DNA from: Actinomycetota bacterium
GTDB lineage: Bacteria > Actinomycetota > Acidimicrobiia > Acidimicrobiales > Microtrichaceae
NCBI GenBank assembly: GCA_005777415.1
Contig: SXMI01000237.1
Coordinates: forward strand, 1-13,736
Direction of reading: 5' to 3'
DNA length: 13,736 nt
Below the pieces are notes generated by a model. That model was given only the letters and a program-made list of their open reading frames with translations. It did no database searches and was not told the origin of the DNA. Made by a program: the position numbers and the translations under genes. Each line of letters opens with the position of its first letter. Position 1 is the stretch's first letter. This document shows positions 6,706 to 13,397 of the stretch, piece by piece.

Positions 6706-7574
6706 CTCGCCCCGCTCCCGCTCGGTCCGGCTTCCTGACGACATCTCCGGGCGTGGTCGAGGATCTCGTCCACGCCGAGGAGGTGGTGGTCGACGTGGCA
6801 CGGGACGCCACGACGGTCGACCTCGCCGCCGGCCGCGAGCCTGGCGATGTCGCGCTCGAAGAAGTCCCAGTCGACATCGAGTCGCTCGAAGTCGTCCTCG
6901 GTCGGCCCAACCGCTCGGTAGTGACACAACCCGGTCGCACCAGCCACGAGACCGGCGACGACCGCAACCCGGATCTGATCGGTCGTGTTGGCCCTCGACC
7001 CGTGGAAGAGATCGTGGGCGTAGAGCACTGCGTCCCCGGCCGACGCACGGACGCATACGGCCAGATCACCGACCTCGTCGAAGTCGAGGTAGCGGGAGGA
7101 CGTGTCGAAGGAACGGATCGAACGTCGCATCCGGTGGGTGCCGGGGAGAACCTGGAGCGCTCCGTTCCGTTCGTCGACGTCCACGAGGGGAACCCACACC
7201 GACAGTGATCCGGCCAGGTCCTCATCCACCACGCACCAGTCCTGGTGGAGCGTCGAGGCGCTCCGCTCACCACAACCCTTGACCAGGAAGCTCGAGCCCC
7301 CGATCCGCGCATCCTCGAAGAGCCGTTCGACAGGTCCCCGGAACTCGTCGTGAATCACCTCGTGCACAGCCCGGCTCTGCTCCGGGCTGCAGTCGTGGAG
7401 GTTCGAGTAGATCCCCTCGACGGAGGGCGCGCCGAGCTCGGCCCAGAGCCTCGTCAACCGGTCGACCCCGTCCGGTCCGAGAAACGGCACGCGCACGAAG
7501 CCGTCCCGCTCGAGGCGACGACGTTCCTCCAGGTCCCGCAACAGCGGCCAGGTACGTCCGCCACCGCCGGTCAT
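6702..7574 (-). CDS. PhyH-family Fe(II)/2-oxoglutarate dioxygenase
   Basis: A 290-residue PhyH superfamily protein, probably a cytosolic hydroxylase acting on a cluster intermediate. The facial triad is complete: H110-Q-D112 in STLHQDWCVVDE and distal H191 in DLFHGSRANTT; R202 is placed to bind the 2-oxoglutarate carboxylate. The core strand NGALQVLPGTHRMRRS is typical of the family (NGxLxVxPGSH). It is the middle gene of three PhyH genes: its ATG at 7574 overlaps the preceding stop as ATGA and its own stop overlaps the next ATG the same way, so the three should be translated together. A tail of about 60 residues after the core has several His/Asp (VDHHLLGVDEILDH) not seen in the other two. 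The specific substrate cannot be assigned. Confidence 0.93.
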   Translation of the reverse strand: MTGGGGRTWPLLRDLEERRRLERDGFVRVPFLGPDGVDRLTRLWAELGAPSVEGIYSNLHDCSPEQSRAVHEVIHDEFRGPVERLFEDARIGGSSFLVKGCGERSASTLHQDWCVVDEDLAGSLSVWVPLVDVDERNGALQVLPGTHRMRRSIRSFDTSSRYLDFDEVGDLAVCVRASAGDAVLYAHDLFHGSRANTTDQIRVAVVAGLVAGATGLCHYRAVGPTEDDFERLDVDWDFFERDIARLAAGGEVDRRGVPCHVDHHLLGVDEILDHARRCRQEAGPSGSGAR

Positions 7575-8398
7575 CCTGCGACCTCCACGCCTGCTGCGCG
7601 TAGGTCCTCGAGGGTGAGCGTCGGGTTCTCGAAGCTGACGTGCTCGACCTCCCGGGCGCTCGCCGGCAGCTCCTCGTCGCCGTAGACGTAGTCCACGAAG
7701 AACCGGTCGTCGAGGTCGTAGCGGACCAGCTCACCCGGGCCCGCCTGCCGGAAGTGGACCGTTCGGGTCGACTCCGGCACGAGTGCGAGCGCTGCCACGA
7801 GCCGTGGACGTCGACTGCGGTTCGGCTCCGACGCGTGCAGGAGTCGATGATCGTGCACGAGCACGTCGCCCGCCCGCATGGGCAGCGTCACCATCTGGCG
7901 GGCCACGTCCAGCTCGATCTCCGCGAAGGGGTTCTCGGTGCCGAGACCCCGGATGGTTCCGACCACACGGTGAGACATCGGGAGCACCTCCATCGCGCCG
8001 TTGTGCTCGTCCACGTCCTCGAGGGGCACCCAGAAGTTGAGCGACGACGCAACCTGCTCGTCGACGAACGTCCAGTCCATGTGCGGCGGCATCCGCCCGT
8101 CGTGACCTCGTCGCTTGGTCACGAAACTGCCGAGGATCGGACGAGCTCCCGAGACCTCTCGCTCGACGACGGGACCGAGCAGATGGACCAACCGTTCGTG
8201 GACCTGACGACGAGTCGTCGGGTCCCGGGTGTAGGGGGTCGAATGGAACCCCGGAGGAACCCGGCCCACCAGCTGACGGTGAGCAGCGCGGAGACTCGGA
8301 ACGACCGACGCGGCGGCACCCGGTAGCACGACGTAACCCCGAGCCTCGAGGTGGCGGTCGAGCTCCGGGTCCCGGAGCTGCGGTCGTTCCTGGTGCAC
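7571..8398 (-). CDS. PhyH-family Fe(II)/2-oxoglutarate dioxygenase, first of the operon
   Basis: A 275-residue PhyH superfamily oxygenase and the first of three coupled genes. The triad is intact: H106-M-D108 in MPPHMDWTFVDE, distal H188 in RLLHASEPN, and R199 as likely 2-oxoglutarate ligand. The family strand NGAMEVLPMSHRVVGT is present. Start choice: the GTG at 8398 follows a purine-rich GGGGGAGGG a few bases upstream and gives a normal N-terminus (ELDRHLEARGYVVLPG near residue 15, the usual first helix and strand). The frame stays open to 8734, but that extension is Arg/Ser-rich, has no family similarity and would overlap the divergent small gene at 8672. It is likely a hydroxylase for the cluster product; substrate unknown. 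Confidence 0.92.
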   Translation of the reverse strand: MHQERPQLRDPELDRHLEARGYVVLPGAAASVVPSLRAAHRQLVGRVPPGFHSTPYTRDPTTRRQVHERLVHLLGPVVEREVSGARPILGSFVTKRRGHDGRMPPHMDWTFVDEQVASSLNFWVPLEDVDEHNGAMEVLPMSHRVVGTIRGLGTENPFAEIELDVARQMVTLPMRAGDVLVHDHRLLHASEPNRSRRPRLVAALALVPESTRTVHFRQAGPGELVRYDLDDRFFVDYVYGDEELPASAREVEHVSFENPTLTLEDLRAAGVEVAG

Positions 8399-8438
8399 GA
8401 ACCCTCCCCCGCACGGCGCGGCAACGGATCGGTCCTCC

Positions 8439-8444
8439 ACGATA
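8439..8444 (-). promoter_or_regulatory. Candidate -10 element for the three-PhyH operon
   Basis: GGTATCGT on the minus strand contains TATCGT, fitting TANNNT, and would give a leader of about 35 bases before the GTG at 8398, enough to hold the purine-rich ribosome site just upstream of that start. It lies in the 273-base divergent gap 8399-8671. No clear -35 box. Confidence 0.35.
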
Positions 8445-8536
8445 CCGGCCCGACGATCGGTCGCCACCGTGCGGCTCCGACGGGCGGCGCATCCCGAACA
8501 CCGCGACTCGGCGGTCCGGGCGAGGGGTGAGGACGG

Positions 8537-8542
8537 TACACT
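8537..8542 (+). promoter_or_regulatory. Candidate -10 element for the carbamoylation genes
   Basis: GGTACACT contains TACACT, the same hexamer found before the fourth PhyH gene at 12428. Transcription would begin near 8549 and leave a leader of about 120 bases before the GTG at 8672. The leader holds no recognisable riboswitch or other structure that I can support. Confidence 0.35.
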
Positions 8543-8671
8543 CGAAGTCTCCGAGCCACGCCTCGTGACGCCGTCCCGAGTCCGGCACCGACCCCTGGAG
8601 CGATCACCACCGTGGAGATTCGAACCACGCCAGCGTGCGGTGTTGCGCTCGACCGGAGCTAGGGGGGATCC

Positions 8672-8839
8672 GTGCTCCGCCTCCGACACGCCCTCCGCCT
8701 GATGAGCGACGTCGTCCTCTACTCGTCGGCGCACCGAGCGTGGTGGCTGCTCCTGGTGGCACCGATCATCGCCCTCGGCATCCTCGCCGTGACGACGGCG
8801 CAGGCGACTGTCCCGTACGCCGTGTACACGCTGTTCTGA
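8672..8839 (+). CDS. Small membrane protein, DUF5989/SxtK type
   Basis: A 55-residue protein that is easy to miss because of its size. It opens with a basic, amphipathic stretch (RLRHALRL), then a Trp pair and one membrane segment (AWWLLLVAPIIALGILAV, about residues 23-40), and ends VPYAVYTLF. This layout, 'basic start, WWL, one helix, P-[FY]-x-YTLF end', is what I know from the DUF5989 family, small proteins nearly always coded beside NodU/CmcH-type carbamoyltransferases; sxtK of saxitoxin clusters seems to be of this kind. An AGGGGGG at 8661-8667 precedes the GTG with four bases between, supporting this start; the ATG at 8702 is a weaker alternative. Its stop is 13 bases before the carbamoyltransferase start, so they form one operon. 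Molecular role is unknown; it may tether the enzyme to the membrane (inference). Confidence 0.85.
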   Translation: MLRLRHALRLMSDVVLYSSAHRAWWLLLVAPIIALGILAVTTAQATVPYAVYTLF

Positions 8840-8852
8840 GGGGACGGCTGCC

Positions 8853-10712
8853 TTGCACGTTCTGGGAATCAGTGCGCTCTACCACGACGCCGCAGCCGCG
8901 CTACTGCGGGACGGCGAGGTCGTCGCCGCCGCACAGGAGGAACGGTTCACCCGGATCAAGAACGACCCGTCGATCCCGACCAACGCCATCGAGTACTGCC
9001 TGCAGGAGGGTGGGGTGGCCAGCGACGGCGTCGACGTCGTGGCGTTCTACGAGAAGCCGCTCACCAGCTTCGTCCGTGTCCTCCGCACGTTCACGGCCAT
9101 CGGACCGAGCGGGTTCCGCACCTTCCACCGGGCGATGGACGAGATGACGCGCCGGAAGCTCTGGGTCTCGTACGAGATCGACCGAACCCTCCGGTCACTC
9201 GGGTACTCCCGGCCCGGGACCACCGTGTTCGCAGAGCACCACGTGAGCCACGCAGCTGCGGCCTTCCTGCCGTCGCCGTTCGACTCCGCCTGCATCCTGA
9301 CCTTCGACGGCGTCGGCGAGTGGGCCACCAGCTCGATCGGCGTCGGTCGCGGCAGGAGCGTCGAACTGATCGAGGAGATCCGGTTCCCTGACTCGCTCGG
9401 CCTGCTCTACTCGGCCTTCACCCACGCAGCCGGTTTCCGCGTGAACTCAGGCGAGTACAAGTTGATGGGACTCGCGCCGTTCGGCGAGCCTCGGTACCGA
9501 GACCGAATCCTCGAACGGGTGGTGGACCTGCGGCCCGATGGGTCGTTCGCCCTCGACCTCCGGTACTTCGACTTCCTCTCAGGTCGTCGCATGACCAGCA
9601 CCCGCTTCGAGCACCTCTTCGATGGCCCACCGAGACGGCCCGGAGCGCCGATCACACGACGGGAGTGCGACCTGGCCCGGTCGATCCAGGACGTGACCGA
9701 GGAGATCGTCCTCCGCATGGCCGACCACGCCCACCAGCTCACCGGTGAGGACCGGGTCGTCCTCGGTGGTGGCGTGGCACTCAACTGCGTCGCCAACGGG
9801 CGCCTGCTCCGGGAAGGACCCTTCGACGAGGTCTGGGTGCAGCCGGCCGCAGGCGACGCCGGATCGGCGCTGGGTTGCGCTCTCTGGGCCTGGCACGACG
9901 CACTCGAGCGGGAGCGTCCGTCGAATGGCGGCAAGGACTCGATGCAGGGGGCCCTCCTCGGCCCGACCCCGTCGTCCGGTGGTGTCTCCTCGCAACTCAC
10001 CATCCGCGGTCGCCCGCACGAGCAACTGAGTGACCCGGACCGGCGGGCCGAGCGACTCGCCGAACTCCTCGCCGACGGGGCGGTGGTCGGCATCTGCACC
10101 GGTCGGATGGAGTTCGGACCGCGTGCCCTCGGCAACCGCTCGATACTCGCCGACGCCCGCTCGAACACGATGCAACGACGACTGAACCTCAGGATCAAGA
10201 ACCGGGAGTCGTTCCGACCGTTTGCACCTGTCGTCCTCGAGGAGCGGTGTGACGAATGGTTCGAGCTCGACCGACCCTCCCCGTACATGTCGTTCGTCGC
10301 CAGGGTGCGGGACGCCATCCCCTCGGCGGGGTCCGACGACCCGTCGTCGGACCCGAAGGATGTGGCCGTCCTCACCGGCCGACTCGAATCGATCCGCTCT
10401 CCCATTCCAGCGGTCACCCACGTCGACGGAACGGCCCGGATCCAGACCGTGGATTCGGAGCGCCACCCCGAGCTGCACCGGATTCTCTCCGCCTTCGACC
10501 GACTGACCGGCTGTCCAGTCCTCGTCAACACCTCGTTCAACGTCCGGGGAGAGCCCATCGTGGCGTCGGCCGAGGACGCCTACCGGTGCTTCATGGCCAC
10601 AGAGATGGACTGGCTGCTCATCGAGGACTGCCTGCTGCGTCGAGACGACCAACCCGAGGTCGCGACGCTGGCTCCGGAGTCCGCCGACGTCCCGTCCACC
10701 AGCGGGACCTGA
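8853..10712 (+). CDS. O-carbamoyltransferase, NodU/CmcH/TobZ/SxtI family
   Basis: A 619-residue cytosolic enzyme that makes carbamoyl-AMP from carbamoyl phosphate and ATP and passes the carbamoyl group to a hydroxyl of the acceptor. The N-terminal Kae1-like domain opens with VLGISALYHDAAAALL and has the metal-binding pair H129/H133 region in EHHVSHAAAAF; LGGGVALNCVANG lies near residue 310. The C-terminal YrdC-like domain carries EFGPRALGNRSIL (420-432), NLRIKNRESFRPFAP and VLVNTSFNVRGEPIV near residue 557, all family hallmarks. Length is normal. The start is TTG at 8853, with GAGGGGA at 8837-8843 eight to nine bases upstream; the first residues match the family start exactly. It follows the DUF5989 gene and faces the SxtJ/SGNH gene, so a membrane-associated carbamoylation module is likely. 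The acceptor is unknown, perhaps a sugar hydroxyl. Confidence 0.96.
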   Translation: MHVLGISALYHDAAAALLRDGEVVAAAQEERFTRIKNDPSIPTNAIEYCLQEGGVASDGVDVVAFYEKPLTSFVRVLRTFTAIGPSGFRTFHRAMDEMTRRKLWVSYEIDRTLRSLGYSRPGTTVFAEHHVSHAAAAFLPSPFDSACILTFDGVGEWATSSIGVGRGRSVELIEEIRFPDSLGLLYSAFTHAAGFRVNSGEYKLMGLAPFGEPRYRDRILERVVDLRPDGSFALDLRYFDFLSGRRMTSTRFEHLFDGPPRRPGAPITRRECDLARSIQDVTEEIVLRMADHAHQLTGEDRVVLGGGVALNCVANGRLLREGPFDEVWVQPAAGDAGSALGCALWAWHDALERERPSNGGKDSMQGALLGPTPSSGGVSSQLTIRGRPHEQLSDPDRRAERLAELLADGAVVGICTGRMEFGPRALGNRSILADARSNTMQRRLNLRIKNRESFRPFAPVVLEERCDEWFELDRPSPYMSFVARVRDAIPSAGSDDPSSDPKDVAVLTGRLESIRSPIPAVTHVDGTARIQTVDSERHPELHRILSAFDRLTGCPVLVNTSFNVRGEPIVASAEDAYRCFMATEMDWLLIEDCLLRRDDQPEVATLAPESADVPSTSGT

Positions 10713-10751
10713 GCAAGCATCCTCGGGCGATCAGCACCGGTCGAGCCGCAG

Positions 10752-10768
10752 GCCTCAGCCGCTGAGGC
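10752..10768. terminator. Possible hairpin between convergent genes
   Basis: GCCTCAG-CCG-CTGAGGC is a perfect 7-bp stem with a 3-base loop. It overlaps the last codons of the SGNH gene and lies about 40 bases after the carbamoyltransferase stop, a position suited to a two-way terminator. No T-run follows on either strand, so intrinsic termination is doubtful. Confidence 0.3.
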
Positions 10769-12260
10769 GGGGACGCAACTCCTCGTACATCCGCTCGGCA
10801 ATGACCCGGGCACCGAGTTCGTTCGTGTGGGCAGGATCGAAGAAGGTCGGTCGGTCGACATCCACAAGCGCATCGCCCAGGTCGATCGGACCCACCCCGG
10901 AGCGATCCCTCATCTCGTCCATGATCCGGCGGATCTGCTCCAGAGTGTCCGGTGTGAACTGCCATCGGTCGAGCAGGGGCTGCGTGAACGGTCGGACCGG
11001 CGTCGACCAGAGACCGGGCTGCCAGATGTGCACCACGTCGACACCCTTGGCTGCACCAGCAGCGCGGGCGATGGCGACCCCGCTGCGGTACTGCTCGGCG
11101 CCGAGCTCGACCGCGAGTTCGAACTGCTCCTCGGACGACGCCGTGACCGCCGGCGCCCGGGACACCCGTTCCGCTCGGTCCTCCTCGCTCGCAGCCTGGA
11201 AGTAGACGCGACCCGGTTCGATCTCCCCGTAGTTGACCCGTTCGAGCGCCGTGGACCACTCGTTGGCGCCGTCGTAGAACACCGCCAGGTCAGGGGGCGG
11301 GAGCTCCTCCAACGCCTGCAGGAAGACCAGGGTCTCCTGGTAGTTGTTGTAGCTCGCCAGCCCGAAGTTGACCGCTTCGATCCGAATGCCGTCCTCGGCG
11401 GCCAGCCGAGCAAACGCCGAGGGGATCGTGTGGTCGTCACGCTGCCCATCGCCGAACATGGTGGAGCCGCCGAAGAACCAGACGGTCATCGTCGGGTCCG
11501 GCGGGCTCCAGGACACCCGACGACCGCCGACCACGTTGACGTAGGTCGACCTCAGGTCGTTCCCACGCCACCCGACCACCGGGTCCGGTCGACCAGAGGT
11601 GCTCGCGGCGTTGGACATGGCCTCGTCCGCCCACGGTTCCTCGGAGAACGCGTAATCGAGCGCCCAGCCCTTCGCCTCCGGCTCGAACACCTGCGGTCGG
11701 AGCACCACCGGGTCTGCGCCCAGGGCGAGTCCCCCACCCGAACCCGAGCCTCCCGTCCAGAGGAGCGCACCGAGCGCGCCCAGCGTGAGTCCGACCACCA
11801 GCAGCGCCAGTTTCGGGAGCAGTCGGCCTCCCGTGGTCGGCGGCCTGCTGAACGTGCGGGTGAAGCTGCTCCGCTGCTCGACCGACACGCGGACCCACCC
11901 GTCGGACCGCTCCCCGACCCGGCGACGGCGCAACGGCGGCACGACGGAGCTCACCGCCCAGACCGGCAGCACGAGGAGGAGCCATCCAGCCGTTGCGATC
12001 GCTCCGCTGACCCCCGAGGCGATCCGGGCCCCGAGTCGAGCGACCAGGTGGTCGACGCGACGGGCGACCCCAGGGGCCACGGTGCCGACGACGAGGAGGG
12101 CCACCGCGGCCAGCCCGGCGACCGCAGCGATCCGGGTCGCTCCCAGGATCAGGGCGACCGCACCGACGACAATCGGCGGCAGTATCCGCCCGACCACCTC
12201 CCGGGGCGTCGGAGGACCGGTCACGACGCCGGTCGGGGACTCCGGAGCAGGTCGATCCAC
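10755..12260 (-). CDS. Fusion: SxtJ-like membrane domain plus SGNH/GDSL hydrolase
   Basis: A 501-residue protein. Residues 1-125 hold three hydrophobic segments (about 27-42, 45-62, 84-106) and then a PPLRRRRVG...SDGWVRV stretch, resembling SxtJ, the small membrane protein beside carbamoyltransferases. A fourth segment lies at about 148-168. From about 245 comes an SGNH hydrolase: block I FFGGSTMFG with nucleophile S266, then GQRDDHTIPSAFA, the Asn-bearing block FYDGANEWS, and the catalytic pair D475-P-A-H478. Such SGNH enzymes hydrolyse or transfer acyl esters, here probably outside the membrane. In saxitoxin clusters sxtI, J, K and L are a carbamoyltransferase, a membrane protein, a small protein and a GDSL lipase; here J and L appear fused. 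Start: GTG at 12260, with a strong AGGAGGT at 12269-12275 eight bases before it; an upstream GTG at 12320 is less likely. SGNH call firm, SxtJ call moderate. Confidence 0.85.
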   Translation of the reverse strand: MDRPAPESPTGVVTGPPTPREVVGRILPPIVVGAVALILGATRIAAVAGLAAVALLVVGTVAPGVARRVDHLVARLGARIASGVSGAIATAGWLLLVLPVWAVSSVVPPLRRRRVGERSDGWVRVSVEQRSSFTRTFSRPPTTGGRLLPKLALLVVGLTLGALGALLWTGGSGSGGGLALGADPVVLRPQVFEPEAKGWALDYAFSEEPWADEAMSNAASTSGRPDPVVGWRGNDLRSTYVNVVGGRRVSWSPPDPTMTVWFFGGSTMFGDGQRDDHTIPSAFARLAAEDGIRIEAVNFGLASYNNYQETLVFLQALEELPPPDLAVFYDGANEWSTALERVNYGEIEPGRVYFQAASEEDRAERVSRAPAVTASSEEQFELAVELGAEQYRSGVAIARAAGAAKGVDVVHIWQPGLWSTPVRPFTQPLLDRWQFTPDTLEQIRRIMDEMRDRSGVGPIDLGDALVDVDRPTFFDPAHTNELGARVIAERMYEELRPRLSG

Positions 12261-12268
12261 GATGCGAG

Positions 12269-12275
12269 ACCTCCT
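12269..12275 (-). promoter_or_regulatory. Strong ribosome binding site fixing the SxtJ/SGNH start
   Basis: AGGAGGT, read on the minus strand, lies eight bases before the GTG at 12260. It is the best Shine-Dalgarno match seen in the window and decides this start over the longer frame opening at 12320. Confidence 0.7.
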
Positions 12276-12324
12276 CCCTCCCGCCGCCCGGCGGACCGCA
12301 GCACGAACGTCACCTCGCACCGGA

Positions 12325-12330
12325 ATGGTA
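12325..12330 (-). promoter_or_regulatory. Candidate -10 element for the SxtJ/SGNH gene
   Basis: TACCAT on the minus strand fits TANNNT and would give a leader of about 55-60 bases containing the AGGAGGT ribosome site at 12269-12275. It lies in the 180-base gap between divergent genes (12261-12440). No -35 element is clear. Confidence 0.3.
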
Positions 12331-12427
12331 GCGAGGGTGTGCCCGATGTCCCCCGCGGCAGGATCGGTCCTCGTCCCGTGCCCGCACGGTCACGACAGGT
12401 CCCGTAGGCACCGAACGTGCCGAGCCG

Positions 12428-12433
12428 TACACT
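12428..12433 (+). promoter_or_regulatory. Candidate -10 element for a leaderless PhyH transcript
   Basis: CCGTACACT contains TACACT seven bases before the ATG at 12441, so transcription would begin at the start codon. The same hexamer occurs at 8537. A GAGG at 12434-12437 is too close to the ATG to be a good ribosome site. Confidence 0.45.
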
Positions 12434-12440
12434 GAGGCAC

Positions 12441-13337
12441 ATGCGTTCGCACGACGTGCGCCGGTTGCGGGACCGGGCGCTCGACCGCCGCCTCGACATC
12501 GACGGGTACGTCGTCGTCCGTGTCGCGGACGACGACACCATCGCCCGGGCGCTCGACGTCTACCACCGCTTCGACTCGGGGATCGATGACGGCTACTACG
12601 CCAGCATCCACTCGACGAACCGCCGGTACAAGGAGGACGTCGACCAGGAGCTCCGGCAGATCGTCTGGCCGCCGTGCGACCAGATCCTCCACGACCACGA
12701 GTGCCTCGTCGCCGCGATGATGGTGAAGCCACCCACCGGCTCGACGGTGGTCCCGGTCCACCAGGACTGGAACACCATCGACGAATCACGGGGCGCCGGA
12801 CTGACCTGCTGGATGCCGCTGACCCCGATCACCCGCACCGAGGGCCTCATGCGGGTCCTCCCCGGGAGCCACCACTACCTCCAGGGGCTCAGGGGCAGCC
12901 CGGGATTCCCGAATCCGTACCAGGACATCGCCGAACGGATCGACGCCGAGCTCATGATCGATGTGGAGGTGCAGGTCGGCGAGGTCATGATCATGGACGG
13001 CCGGGTGCTCCACACCACAGGACCGAACGAGTCGGGTCGCACGAGGGTTGCCGCCTACATGAACTCGATCCCCAGGGGCGCCCAGCCGCTGCACTTCTAC
13101 CGACGGGAGGACGGTGGCGTGGAGGGCTACCGAGTCGATCGAGCGTTCTTCACCTCCTTCAACATCGGCGAGCGCCCGACGGGCGAACTGTTCCTCGAGC
13201 TCGATCGGTACGAGCGTCCCACCATCACGATGCCCGACCTGCTCCGTATGCACCGGGCGACGCGTCGACCGTTCGCCAGGCGCCCTGATCGCCAGTTGCT
13301 GGCACCGGACCGGCTCAGTTCGACGACAGCGACGTGA
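12441..13337 (+). CDS. PhyH-family Fe(II)/2-oxoglutarate dioxygenase, fourth copy
   Basis: A 298-residue PhyH superfamily oxygenase coded apart from the three-gene operon. The triad is complete: H107-Q-D109 in VPVHQDWNTIDESRG and distal H191 in RVLHTTGPNESG, with R202 the likely 2-oxoglutarate ligand (R200 is close by). The strand EGLMRVLPGSHHYLQG is typical. It has LTCWMPLTPITRTEG where the other three have a V-x-x-DxxNG pattern, so it is a more distant paralogue and may act on a different substrate. The ATG at 12441 is preferred over a GTG at 12417 because a -10-like TACACT sits seven bases before it. The stop is 60 bases before the sugar aminotransferase start, and both may share a transcript, which hints at oxidation of a sugar or of the glycosylated product (inference). 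Confidence 0.93.
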   Translation: MRSHDVRRLRDRALDRRLDIDGYVVVRVADDDTIARALDVYHRFDSGIDDGYYASIHSTNRRYKEDVDQELRQIVWPPCDQILHDHECLVAAMMVKPPTGSTVVPVHQDWNTIDESRGAGLTCWMPLTPITRTEGLMRVLPGSHHYLQGLRGSPGFPNPYQDIAERIDAELMIDVEVQVGEVMIMDGRVLHTTGPNESGRTRVAAYMNSIPRGAQPLHFYRREDGGVEGYRVDRAFFTSFNIGERPTGELFLELDRYERPTITMPDLLRMHRATRRPFARRPDRQLLAPDRLSSTTAT

Positions 13338-13397
13338 ACCTCCGTCGATCAGACTTCGTTCGACGAGTGGGACGGGCAACGTCGTGACGACCCACGG

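Larger units (their letters stand above)
8399..8671. other. Divergent intergenic region
   Basis: This 273-base gap separates the PhyH operon (minus) from the carbamoylation genes (plus). It holds candidate -10 elements at 8439-8444 (minus) and 8537-8542 (plus) and, at 8614-8661 on the minus strand, short strings resembling tRNA D-arm and T-loop sequences that do not fold into a complete tRNA. I see no further gene in it. Confidence 0.6.

Noticed and set aside
6706..7056. N-terminal extension of the HxN PhyH gene
   Set aside because: It would overlap most of the 3' third of the neighbouring PhyH gene; the ATGA-coupled start at 6705 gives a normal length.
8604..8665. A functional tRNA gene on the minus strand
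   Set aside because: D-arm-like and T-loop-like strings are present, but T-stem, anticodon stem and acceptor stem do not pair; kept only as a low-interest observation.
8399..8734. N-terminal extension of the first PhyH gene
   Set aside because: It is low-complexity, would overlap the DUF5989 gene, and a start with a purine-rich ribosome site exists at 8398.
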